The notes: generated by a model not told the origin, from the letters alone. A DNA stretch of 64,000 bases from Nitzschia sp. DOCU1 (GCA_951394045.1 OX595992.1:2356001-2420000); one strand, 5' to 3'; positions 51,349 through 61,553 are shown, counted from the first letter of the stretch. Made by a program: numbers and translations.

Positions 51349-53829
51349 TTAACGTTCTTCTTCTTCTTCTTCTTCTTCTTGTTCGTAATGAAAATCCATG
51401 ATCCGCCCGCTCTGGGAGGAAGCTGAAGTAGTGTCTCCAGTTCCTCGTCCTGCTGCACCAATCATAGTAGTAACAGTACCATCTTCTTGATCCACTAGCA
51501 TCATCCTTGCCCTCTTCTGGCGTGCTAGAAATCCAACAATTTCTTGCTCGATGGGGGTCAAGAGATGATTCCTCACAGGATGAAGAATGTGCTGTTCACG
51601 AGGATGATGCTGCGCCTCCTGCTGCAATGCCCATCGTGCTTGCTGCTGAGGGAAAGGGTATTGCGGCTGGTGCCGATTGTTGAACAAATACTCTTGCATC
51701 ATCAGCTGCGCGATTTCATTCTCTCGACGAGGTAGTACACCCATGTGGGTTCGAGCGGTAGAAAGAACTGCCCCATTATTAGTTAGTGAGGCTATGTATT
51801 GGTCCTGTAACATGCCTGTTGTTGGCAGTGCGCTGTTTTGGGCAAACCTATCATGATCGGAGTTGCTGCTGCTTTGTTGATGGTACAAGGCGAAGGCAGA
51901 GTCCCGAGGACTTGTCGTCCAACAATATTCCGATGGCGCACTACAATCTCGTCGGTTCTGTTGGACCGCTAATTCTTGGTATAAAGAACTCAATATGCTT
52001 TCTGGTGAACTGGTGCTTGAGGAGGGTTCGCTCCTTCGGCTTTGGGAGGGCACTCCGGGGCCGCGGCTGGCAACTGCTGGATGGTGGCCTCGAATCACAA
52101 CTGGAATGTTACCACCACTGGCGAGGAACTGCGGTGGAGGAGTCGATGATGGCCGTTCTTCGTCCTCGCGGGAGGGACGTAGTCCTTGTCCGACGTTGTT
52201 TGGTGGGATATTGCTGGAGGGCGGCCCGGTCGCGCGTCGGATTTGGGAGGCCGCCACTCCGGGACGGCTGGCAACTGCTGCTACAGGCTGCTGCTGGCCT
52301 CGTATTGAAATTGGAATGTTACGGAACTGGTGACGTGAAGTCGATGTTGGCCATTCTTCCTCGCGGGAGGGAAGTAGTCCTCGTCCGATATTGTTTGGTG
52401 GGATATTGCTGGTGGTCCCGCCGGTCTCGCGTCGGATTTGGGAGGCCACTCCTCCGGGGCGGCTGGCAACTGCTGGTGCTACTACTCCAGGCTGGTGCTG
52501 CTGGCCCCCTCGCATCGAAGTCGGCATGTTACCGAACTGGTGACGTGGAGTCGATGTTGGCCATGCTTCCTCGCGGGAGGGAAGTAGTAGTCCTCGTATT
52601 GAAATTGGAATGTTACGGAACTGGTGACGTGAAGTCGATGTTGGCCATTCTTCCTCGCGGGAGGGAAGTAGTCCTCGTCCGATATTGTTTGGTGGGATAT
52701 TGCTGGTGGTCCCGCCGGTCTCGCGTCGGATTTGGGAGGCCACTCCTCCGGGGCGGCTGGCAACTGCTGGTGCTACTACTCCAGGCTGGTGCTGCTGGCC
52801 CCCTCGCATCGAAGTCGGCATGTTACCGAACTGGTGACGTGGAGTCGATGTTGGCCATGCTTCCTCGCGGGAGGGAAGTAGTAGTCCTGGTCCGAAGTCG
52901 TTTGGTCGTGGGATATTGCTGGCCCCGATCTCCACTCGTGCAGATGATTGATGCGAATATCCCATTTGGGGAGGAGACTGCCGAATGCATTCATTGAATG
53001 TCGTCGGGACGAGCTTTGCCACGGCGGCGGCAGGTTGTGGTGGTTCCTTGTTGGAGCTGTACCGCCGTGGGTCTTGGATGAGAGATTTCAGTTGATGCCG
53101 GAATGTTTGCTTCGTTTTCATGATCGCAACAGAATCTTCAACAACCTCGTACAGTAAAGCCCCAGGGGATGCTCTCCCTCCATTGGAAGAAGAACCGGCT
53201 GGCCCGGGAACCCAAAGCTTCATAAACCTGCCATTTCGCATCTTTACTTGCATAACGACGTGTTTGGCGAGATCATGTTTCGTTTTGTGCCCCAGAAGAC
53301 GGTTCGCACCATCATGATGCTGTTCCTCCTGCTGCTCCTGCTCGCTTGAGGACGAGGCAAGGGTTTGGTTCTTCTTGTTGTTGAGGAGGAGGAGAGCAGG
53401 CGGGGATTCTTCTTCATAGAGACCGCATGCACTCTTCAGTGCTGCCATAACCAAGTTTCTGTACCTGACGTTTCCTCTGAACTCGTTTGGACCAGTTCCT
53501 GGTGGTTGTGCGGGGGGTACACCAGATTGTTGTAGCAGTAGTATCATCATTGAAACAAGAACAAGAGAAAGAGGAACGAAGTGAAGTGTTAGTATTCAAA
53601 CGAAGGCGCCGTCAAGCAATCATGAGAGTAGGACGGTACTAGTATTTACTAGATCCACACCAAACAAGCAAGAACCGCATCGTTGCGATGGGGGACCCGA
53701 CTACTAGTAGGAGTAGTACGCGTTCTTGTTCTTACCTCGTCCCAACAGAACATCATTTTCGCCAAGACGAGTTACAAGCACCACTCCGTTCGAATGAGAA
53801 TTTCTTGTTCCAGCAGCACCAGGCATCAT
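51349..53829 (-). CDS. DUF6824 gene C, intact two-exon gene with repeat-expanded tail
   Basis: Exons 53829-53736 and 53498-51349; the intron is 237 nt (GTAAGA..CCAG). 747 residues. The join makes GENDVLLGRG|TGPNEFRGNVRYRNLV, the expected DUF6824 start. The domain continues with KTKHDLAKHVVMQVKMRNGRFMKL and LLYEVVEDSVAIMKTKQTFRHQLK (to about residue 170). The domain is basic and compact, with conserved LGRG, GN-x-x-Y-R and KTKQ motifs; function unknown, DNA or RNA binding has not been shown. The tail is long and of low complexity (Pro/Arg/Gln/Ser) with two perfect copies of a 98-residue unit. Near the end a conserved LLTPIEQEIVGFLARQKRARMML motif is shared with A and B. A GAA run gives the Glu-rich C-terminus. 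The start ATG at 53829 is doubled (MMPGAAG). Confidence 0.85.
52301..52888. repeat. Perfect 294-bp tandem duplication inside DUF6824 gene C
   Basis: Copies 52301-52594 and 52595-52888 appear identical base for base. The unit length is a multiple of three (98 codons), so the frame is kept. Smaller, more diverged versions of the same elements (SREEAWPTSTPRHQFGNMP, GVASQIRRETG) lie next to it at about 52130-52300. The gene has therefore grown repeatedly by internal duplication. Identity at silent positions means the last event was recent, or the copies are being homogenised. Confidence 0.9.
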
Positions 53830-54592
53830 TGTTATTACGGCCGTAGCTTCGGGGGTCCTCGTCGTAGTGCTCCTGGTTCTTTTGGGTTTGTTGTTTCTGG
53901 AGTGGGGCAATTAGCTTTTACTACTACTAGTATGGCACCCTGACTTCCTGTAACAGGGACCCTATCAGAGTTTTTCGAAAAGATTACTCCTGGTGTGCCA
54001 ACAATGTCGCCTTGCTCTGGGGCGGCCGCGCCACTATCGTCTTCAATTTCATGTGGTCCCACGCGGACGAGACGACCGGCCCGGACGTCGACCATGGGCA
54101 CAGTAGAATGGCATAGAACTTTGCCGCCGTGTGCTGGCTGTACTGTATTGCAGGCAGGCAGGACCAATCATGCTGCTCGGGACGAGAACTAAGCGAACAA
54201 GTACGTACCAGGTACGTCGGACACGACTGCTGGGTAGTGCTTGTGCTGGGGGATACCTCACCAAAGGGGAGGTAGGCGACCGGTAATCAGTGATCCAGCC
54301 AGCCAAAAGGCGAAGGCAATACCGGTAGTTCCATCGGGGCGGTCGTTTATCTGAATTTACTACCGGTAGAATGCAGCAAGACACCGGAGAATTCGCTCGT
54401 CCGAGTTCTATTAGCGCTAACGGGATAAGTACCTGGTACGATTCTATTTAAGGCTCAGGGTTCTTTGCTCGCACGCGTCCATCGTCCTGTCATCCTTGAC
54501 GTAACTGTGGTCGCTGCTTGGTCTCATGACTCCCGCATGAATCGAATCGTGGTATTGAAGGATTTACACAATGGGTTGATAGACAACAAGGG
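53830..54592. other. Upstream region of DUF6824 gene C
   Basis: 760 bp without a gene. It contains TACCAGGTA (54206-54214), TACCTGGTA (54430-54438) and TACCGGTA (54320-54327, 54361-54368) palindromes. It also contains the segment near 54463-54500 shared with the DNA upstream of gene A. Confidence 0.5.
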
Positions 54593-55085
54593 ATTTGTCA
54601 CCCCCAAACTTGTGATTTCTTAATCACGAGATTCGGACGAATTTTAATCTTAAGATTAAATTCTGATTGCCACGTCAGCACCAAGCGTCTCATCCGACAA
54701 GATAGGAGACACTCAGCAGACACTCCCCGATAGGGGTGGCATCTCAATCACGACTTCCAGACGTCCCTGAAATGACCCAAAACACCTGATCGGCTGCTCT
54801 TGCTATGACCCGAAACATGTGATTGAACGCTATCACTACTCTATTCACTGCTAAAATGACCTTTATCAATACTGCCCTGTGCCCCCTGGAGTGGTCGTGG
54901 GGGAGGTTGGGGGGTGAGTTTGACTAGAGGAATATGAGCAGTTGCGATATCCTTGTGACAGATAGTCCGACAAAAGAAAATGGCGGGAACGGTCCCTTTG
55001 ATCAGATGACCTTGGCGATCACAAGTTTCCGGTTCAATATCTTGTGATTATTCAGATTCTTCTGATTAGGGGTAACAGATTCATT
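54593..55085. mobile_element. Possible degenerate inverted-repeat element
   Basis: The left end (54593-54630, GGATTTGTCACCCCC..AATCACGAGA) and the right end (55039-55085, TCTTGTGATTA..AGGGGTAACAGATT) resemble each other as reverse complements at both outer and inner blocks. The middle of the arms is poor. A perfect 18-nt palindrome, TTTAATCTTAAGATTAAA, lies at 54643-54660. It could be an old MITE. No transposase and no clear target duplication were seen. Confidence 0.3.
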
Positions 55086-55311
55086 GACAAATTCTGCTGG
55101 TACTACCCTTCAACGAGTGACCACGAAAAAGACCAAACACTATTGCATTCCGTTGTTGACAACTGTTGCGACGATCGGCCGTTGGTTTCCCACAATCCGA
55201 TTACATGATAGTACCACTGGACTAATACTCGGAAGAAGGATCCACCACCACCAGCAGCAGCGGCAGCGGCAGCAGAGCACCAAGCAAAAGCAATGTTGCT
55301 TGCTGCTGCTG
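55086..55311. other. Spacer with CAG/GCA microsatellite
   Basis: A CAGCAGCAGCGGCAGCGGCAG-type run lies near 55250-55275, and a GCTGCTGCTGCT run lies near 55301. No gene was recognised. Confidence 0.4.
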
Positions 55312-55716
55312 CTACCGTATTTCCCGGAGTCCTGTCCTCACCGGAGTCCTGTCCTCACCCCCTAATTTTCGTGTACATTTGATCGTAACTCTATGACAAA
55401 CAACTTTAGTGTCGTTTTAAAAACAGATTCGGATTCCTCGCATTTAGCGCTTCTCAACAGCATATATATTATTGCCCAAAGTGGAAAGTTTCGAGGCGAC
55501 AAAGAGAGTTTTCAAAGCCCTCCAAATTGAGTTTACGTCTTATTGTTGTTAAAGTCAGAAATTTTACTTAAGGTCTAGAAAGGGCCTATACCCAAAAAAT
55601 ACGTACAAAATCGCCTATGTCCTGTCGCACGGACAGACGAAAACCCCGGTGTGTTGTCCTCACCCCCCCAAAAATGTGTACATTTGGTGAGGACAGGACT
55701 CCGGGAAATACGGTAG
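55312..55716. mobile_element. MITE-like element with 31-bp perfect terminal inverted repeats
   Basis: 55312-55342 and 55686-55716 are exact reverse complements over 31 bp (CTACCGTATTTCCCGGAGTC and so on, against ..GGACTCCGGGAAATACGGTAG). If the termini are taken as CCGTATTTCCC, the element is 55315-55713 and is flanked by TA on both sides, as in Tc1/mariner-type insertions. Just inside the left end, the 17-bp GGAGTCCTGTCCTCACC is repeated directly. Both subterminal regions also share GTCCTCACCCCC and GTGTACATTTG. There is no transposase frame, so it would be non-autonomous. Confidence 0.7.
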
Positions 55717-57337
55717 TACCGCCGCGGCACCAGTATCGTAGTAGTACCACTAGAAGGTAATACACCACGCGTAGTTGCCGAGAAGTTACTGTAGAGGAGT
55801 ATCATCAAACGGATGTTCATTTCATCTTTGTCATGAAGAAGCAACAGATGAATAGACTACCATAATAGGATAGGTTGTGTCGTGGTTACAGGTTTGGAGC
55901 ATGGACATTACAAAAATTTCCCCATGGAGGATTTCATCGTTTCGCGCATCGCCCTCCCTTGAAATAACCGCCAACGTTAGCATTGCCAACTCTTGAGGGC
56001 AATAATGAGGTTTTCTAAATTTTTATATAAGTAATACAATCCGGAATGGTATATAACACCGAGAACCGAAGTTCCCGCCACAAAACTTGGATTCCACGAT
56101 CAACATCCGACACAAATGACTGAACCAATTTGTACCTAATTTGCACCAGATAGTAATTAGTTGCTACTGAGCCGGTTCTGGCTTGGGCCACGCGTAGAAA
56201 CACTTGGTAACCATTCTTCATGGCATCGCGATAAAGGATATCAAAAGATCTTCAGGCCAAATGTAAGTGGCAACGAGATATTGGGCAGCAAAACCTCGGA
56301 TTGGACTAAAAGGACCAAATATCATTGAAGTTTGGTGCCCTGCCTTGTTACAAATCCATAGCAAGATGACAAAACAAACTATACTGGTGACTTATCAAAC
56401 GTCTAAAGAGTACGTGCGTTCATTATCACAACTTGAAACGGTCTGTAGCAAAAGTTTCATGACTTCTTCTGACCGTGCTCTATAACACGGCGCATCGCGC
56501 GTCACTGATGCATTATTTTACGCGTAATTTGTACGTAGTCAGTAATTAGTTGCTACTGAGCTGAGTTTGGCTTCTCAGGCGTAGTAACTTTCGGGATCCA
56601 TTCTTTAAGACATCACGAAAAAGAATATCAAAAGGATTTCACGCTGGATGTAAGTGGTAAAGACTAGTGAGCATCAACACCTTTCCACCCTGGTCCCAGT
56701 AGGACTTGGTAATAAACCTACGTGCGTGCATGCGCGTGACTGGTTAGTCCCGAAGGGAAATGGCTGCAAAATTGATTTTAACCAATGCGAGATAAGTGGT
56801 ATGCGACTCCACGCCAGCATTCCTTTTACTATCAGAGAGACAGATCTGAAGCCTCCTACCACTTATCTTGATTTGGTTAAAAGTTACAGTTAGTCAAATC
56901 TACTTAGGAAAACGAGTCAGAAATGCAGTTATCCTAGCCCTACACAAATTTTACTAATCGTTCAGCAGAGTGCGCCTGCCGGATGACTCGTTATTTAAGG
57001 CAAACCCGCGGTCACGTAGGTAGCATCTGATAGACATTTGACAAAAGATGGGCATTATTATGAAAAAGAAGGGCTATTTCATTCTTTTCGGGCCTTTTCA
57101 ACACGAATCGACCAGAAGATTCTGATAGACAACCCAACTTTCTGATAGACACCCCATTGACAACTGTAAAAAAGCATTTCAAAACTAAATTCCAAATTCA
57201 GTAAATTCAATTAATTAACATTTTGAAAGTTCGCAAAAGCCAAATCGGCGACGCATGCCTGCCGCCCCCTCCCCGAGCACAGATTACCCGAATCAACATA
57301 ACAAACCAATGACGCCATTGTTATTATCTTCCCTTGA
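55717..57337. other. Gene-poor DNA with diverged direct repeats
   Basis: About 1.6 kb with no supported gene. It contains the pair of diverged direct repeats listed below. Short frames such as 56654-56893 have antisense partners and no motifs. Confidence 0.4.
56129..56672. repeat. Pair of diverged ~145-bp direct repeats
   Basis: About 56129-56283 and 56528-56672 follow one another in the same order: TTGTAC, AGTAATTAGTTGCTACTGAG (exact in both), TGGCTT, CGTAG, CCATTCTT, ATATCAAAAG and ATGTAAGTGG. They are roughly 390 bp apart and have drifted by substitutions and small indels. They may be remnants of two insertions or of an old tandem duplication. Confidence 0.75.
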
Positions 57338-57960
57338 CAACACTTTGAGTACATGGTTGCATTCGTTATATCCTGTGGAAAGAACAAAACTACCTATAAG
57401 TTCAACGAAATGGTGTGGCGGGGCGGCGGCGGCTTTGTAGAGACACCGATTCGAAGTTGATTGTTACCTATGAGTTCAACCAAACAGTGGCGGGGTGGCG
57501 GTGACTTCATAGAGGTAGCAACGCATAATGAAGTGTATTGTAGCGTATTTGTAGTGGCGGTGGCAGCTTGTTGACGAATTCCTAGCAATTCAAAGTTGAT
57601 TGTCGCATGATTCGTTGTATACTCTCAAAAGAACAAACGACCAACGAGTTCCATGAAACAGTGGAAACATGGCGGCGACTCCGTAAAGGTAGCCACAAAT
57701 AATGAAGTGTATTGTAGCGTAATTGTAGTTGTGGGGGAAGCTTGTAGATGAGTTCACAGCGATTCAAAGTTGATTGTCGCATTCGTTGTATACTCTCAAA
57801 AGAACAAACGACCAACGAGTTCCATGAAACAGTGGCAATGCGGGGGCGGCTTCGTAGAGGTGGAAGCAAGTAATGAAGTGTACTGTAGCATAGTTCTAGG
57901 GCCGGTGGCATCTTGTAGACGAATCCACAGCGATTCAAAGTTGATTGTGGCGTTCACTAG
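57338..57960. repeat. Tandem array of about four ~140-175-bp units
   Basis: Landmarks recur in order: GTTGCATTCGTTATA or TTCGTTGTATACTCTCAAAAGA, then ACCAACGAGTTCCATGAAAC, a G-rich GGCGGCGG block, AATGAAGTGTATTGTAGCGT, and TTCAAAGTTGATTGTCGCAT. The last landmark falls at about 57452 (diverged), 57590, 57763 and 57935, so the unit length is about 139, 174 and 171 bp. The last three units are most alike. No protein is supported, although several units have open frames because unit lengths are similar modulo three. Confidence 0.85.
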
Positions 57961-59144
57961 CAAGGAAACAAATGACTATGGCAGCTTCGTGTTGGGAGTA
58001 TATTGGCAGCAAAGGCCACAACAGGCGATTCATATAGATGCTGACTGGTGAGCAAGTGGTCAAGTTTAACTGACGATGTTAGTGAAATTCAGGAATCAAA
58101 ATACTTTGGTCTGCGATGCAATGCACTTACCTTCGTAATATTGCAGTAGTAATTGAATAATAACTAGCAATCGAATAATACTGCTGCTGCAACCACTGTA
58201 TAGCTCAAATCAAGGAGTTTATACACATACAGTGGTAGGAGTGCAGCAGCAGTACTCGAGGATTACTCGCAAATGAAAGTTTGGAAGTGAATGAATGGCT
58301 TTTTGTGTTGCGCCATTGTCGCCGCTCGTCTTCTTGTTGGCGGGTGGTGGGCTGGCGGGCGCGACGCGCACGCCAGCTTATCTGATTGTTCCCAGCGGTA
58401 AATGAAACTCCTTGATAACGACCGATACATCAATTATCGCCTTCAAAATGTTCGTCCAATTCCTTTTTCCTTTTTCCTTCCTTTTTCTTTATAAAACTTT
58501 AGCTACCTACGTGAGGGGGGGTAAGCCTTATTTTAGCGCGCCTGTCAGACGTGCTCTGAAATTTTTGTAATGTACAACAATTTGGTGGCGCGCCCGCGCG
58601 CCTGTCGTGCCCTCCACATCCCACCAAGTTGGAATTTTGTCGGGGACATTTTTAGCGCGCTAATTTTTCATGCCACGCGTCATCACCATCATGCTGATCG
58701 TCGGGTCGTCGCCGTCGGTTCATCGCGGCCGCCGCAGCATAGCGGCGCAAAGCGACGATCGAAATAGAGACAAAGTATCTCTGTTTCTGATTCTTTGTTT
58801 GTGCTGCAATGATAGCAGAAAGAGGCCATGTCAAGAAAATGGAGTAGTGCCTGGTGTTTCCAAAAAGTCGTCGAATTTTGTTTTTGAAGCAGGCCGCGTC
58901 TTTATCAATCTGCTGAGAAGAGGTGATGGGGGAAATGCAGGGCTACTGGCTTAGCGATTGCCTATTGACGTGAATTTTCGAGAGCAAAAGGCCGTGCCAG
59001 TGTAAAGTGTGTTTGTAAAACTGAGATTATTGCATAATGTCAGTGCGTGAGGAGCAACGGCAGCATCTACATGACTTCTATTGTTGTGGGAATCATCAAA
59101 AGAAAGTTACAGACATGATGAACACGTCAAAAATGCCGGCTCGC
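57961..59144. other. Gene-poor DNA with an imperfect hairpin
   Basis: An inverted repeat joins 58179-58201 (TACTGCTGCTGCAACCACTGTA..) with 58227-58254, complementary except for a five-base AGGAG insertion in the right arm. Further on, GCGCGC-rich stretches occur at 58535-58670. No gene was recognised. Confidence 0.5.
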
Positions 59145-60374
59145 TCAATTCGACCGTGGGTTCTGGCCACATAGGCGATTCGAAACAAGCTGCTGCAGAA
59201 CCTGTGACAATGAGCTTCCGAGCAGCTCCTGTTGCGGCTGTTGTTGTTGGGTTGTATTGGTGCCGACGACCCCTCGTCCGACGCCACCCGCTGCAGCAGC
59301 CACCAGCAGTGACTGTAAATCCACTTGTTTTCGCTGGGGTTGACTACAAACGCCTAGCAATGAGGAAAGAAGTTGCGCGTTCAAAGGATTGGGCTGGACC
59401 GTCGCTTGTTGTTGTGGGGCTTGGTGGAACATGGGGGAGCGACTCAATAGCTCTTGCAAACTCAAAACGGAAGCAAGTTGATCTTGCGCATTCTGTTGTG
59501 CCTGTTGACGAGCGATGTGATCTCTCTGCTGACTGAGTGCCGCCACTAGTAGTGATTCCAATGAACTTGGCTCGGACCTTGGGGTGGTAGTTGATGGTCC
59601 CTGCTGTCTCGTCAGGAGACGAAGCACTGCGGCCTGGTCAGTGACGTGCCCGGAAGCTTGAACTGTCGTGGCATTTGTACCCAACGCAATGTTATTGCAT
59701 AACAGGCTGGCTGTAGTATCGACGGCAGCAGGGCCAAGGATGGAATTTTGGAGAGGTCTTGTGTCACCGGATAACGTCAATGGTACTCCCAGAAGGCCAA
59801 GAAGAAGCTGGTTCGAGCCTTGCGAGAGGACTTGTTGTCCTTGGTCGGAAGCAGGGTTGGATACAGCTGGTCGATCCTGGTGTTTGTCGTTAATGGGTGA
59901 AGAAGAGAGATTACTAGACAACTCCTCACCCCGAAAAACTTGATGTGAATTATTGGCCTTGGCTTCTTTCGTGTTACCGCGTGGTTGGGCATACGATGAT
60001 AGCTTGCGTTTCTTGTTTGTAGTAGACTCCTTGCCATCAAGTTTGGCCTGGAGGATCTTCATTTGAAAACGAAATGTTTGCTTCGTCTTCTCGATCGCAA
60101 TGTCATCATCGACTTCTTCGTAAAGATTCGGAAGCGGCGATCTTCCGTTCTGACCTGCCCGCTGTCTCAAAAACCTACCATTGCGAGATTTTACTGTTTG
60201 GACAATTTTTTGGGCGAGGGCGTTCTTGTTCCTTCGTAAACAAAATTCAAAAGGAAACATGGAAGAGTCGCCTTGCCCTTCGCCGTTGGTACCACCAGTC
60301 TCGGGCTGGTCTTTCACCGTTCTGCGTGCATCTTCTTGCAAAACTTCCAGCACCTTGTTTGTGATCCCTATCAA
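59145..60374 (-). pseudogene. DUF6824 gene D, lacking the first (LGRG) exon
   Basis: The open frame runs from about 60374 to 59145. It has the second part of the DUF6824 domain, RRNKNALAQKIVQTVKSRNGRFLR and LYEEVDDDIAIEKTKQTFRFQMK, then a long Gln/Leu/Ser-rich tail (LRLLTRQQGPS, QQQQPQQELLG). A plausible acceptor (TTGATAG, exon start 60367, same phase as gene C) precedes ITNKVLEVLQEDARR. No DVLLGRG exon was found on the minus strand upstream; that DNA codes for the hydrolase on the other strand. The nearest ATG (60260) would start inside the domain. Either the 5' exon is distant, or the gene lost it when the neighbouring gene came to lie here. The kept KTKQ and NGRF motifs and the long intact frame argue against old decay. 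Confidence 0.6.
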
Positions 60375-61425
60375 TCGGCCCCATCAACTCGCTAGCAAGA
60401 ACTCGACTGCCACCGGTACCAAGAATCAGCAATCATGGAAGTTGTTTGCGCGAAAGTTGTCCCGCCGCCGAGAGGATTCTCCTCATTGTTTGGCGTCAAA
60501 TGATAATGTTGCCTCAATGAGCAACAGCAACGCGACGTGGAATACTGAGGATCGTGTCCTTTTCATTGTTGTTCATGGAGGTCCAGGGCTTTCGGATCAT
60601 TCCGAATCTTTCCACGGAATACGAAATTGGTTGCATCCTACCCATGGAGTGGACATGTTGATCTTTTGGGATCAGCTGGGTTGCGGAAAGAGCACAGCCG
60701 TCGTGGAAGGTTGCGGTGACTCCTCGGGCAACGACGAATGGCAATCGTGGACCACGCTTTCGGGGCATGTGGAACAATTGGATCAAGTTATTGCGTATTG
60801 TCGGTCAAATTTTGGTGGAAATGACACGGAAGACAGCATCAACCTTCGTGTCGGCGTCTTGGGTCATAGCTGGGGTGGTCAGATACTTTTGGAATGGTTA
60901 CACAGAAACCAGACGCAAAATTCTTCGGTCTCAAACCCTAATATCGACTGGGCGATCGTTAGCAATGCACCGTTGGATCATCACACATATCAACAGCACA
61001 ATCAATTTCTTAGGGACTCATTGGAGGACCCATCAATACTTGCCTATTACGAAGAGCAAGATGCTGCCCTCGTGCAAGATTCCAGTATCGGGGCCCTCAT
61101 TTACAAGCAGCTTATTGGGACGTCGGATCTTCTCATGACGGGGGCATTGGCACACTGGACTATAATGGATCGATTGCCGAGTTTGCTCTCCAATCCAAAG
61201 ACCCCACCTTGTTTGTTTGTCGCTACCCGAGACGATACCATTTCCTACAAAGACTACGAGACATTAGCAACCGTTGTTGGCATTGAAGAACCATATGGCC
61301 GCCATCAAGTCGAGATTTTGTCTGCGGGTGGTCACGGCCCATTCTTCGGCCCCACCGCGGACCAATACTTCGATTTGCTGGGCCGCTTCCTTCTTTCATC
61401 TAATGACCCCAAAACGAATATATAG
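60259..61425 (+). CDS. Proline iminopeptidase-like alpha/beta hydrolase
   Basis: 388 residues if started at ATG 60259; an ATG at 60517 gives 302 residues and avoids overlap with gene D. The hydrolase domain begins at RVLFIVVHGGPGLSDHSE, whose HGGPG is the oxyanion-hole motif of the proline iminopeptidase group (S33). The nucleophile is Ser in LGHSWGGQILLEW. IFWDQLGCGKS matches the D-Q-x-G-x-G-x-S element of the family. Later, TRDDTISYKDYE supplies the likely acidic residue and AGGHGPFF the catalytic His. The enzymes remove N-terminal Pro from peptides or act on related amides. The first 86 residues are not conserved in appearance and are antisense to the 5' end of gene D, so the N-terminus is doubtful; an upstream exon is also possible. 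Confidence 0.8.
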   Translation: MEESPCPSPLVPPVSGWSFTVLRASSCKTSSTLFVIPINRPHQLASKNSTATGTKNQQSWKLFARKLSRRREDSPHCLASNDNVASMSNSNATWNTEDRVLFIVVHGGPGLSDHSESFHGIRNWLHPTHGVDMLIFWDQLGCGKSTAVVEGCGDSSGNDEWQSWTTLSGHVEQLDQVIAYCRSNFGGNDTEDSINLRVGVLGHSWGGQILLEWLHRNQTQNSSVSNPNIDWAIVSNAPLDHHTYQQHNQFLRDSLEDPSILAYYEEQDAALVQDSSIGALIYKQLIGTSDLLMTGALAHWTIMDRLPSLLSNPKTPPCLFVATRDDTISYKDYETLATVVGIEEPYGRHQVEILSAGGHGPFFGPTADQYFDLLGRFLLSSNDPKTNI

Positions 61426-61553
61426 CAGTTTGGAAAGTTCAAAATTTATCTTAGCTTCACGCATGCTTCGTCATATTACGCGGCCACTAGAAATTATGGA
61501 GGCCCAGATGGGCAGTCTCCAAGAAGGTTCTTAATGCGGACGCAGGGGTTCAC

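Noticed and set aside
52023..52997. Long plus-strand ORF (403 codons from 51786) opposite DUF6824 gene C
   Set aside because: It is the antisense shadow of the repeat-rich coding exon; its repeats mirror those of gene C.
57338..57960. CRISPR-like array
   Set aside because: Units are 140-175 bp with no short repeat/unique spacer structure, and the genome is eukaryotic.
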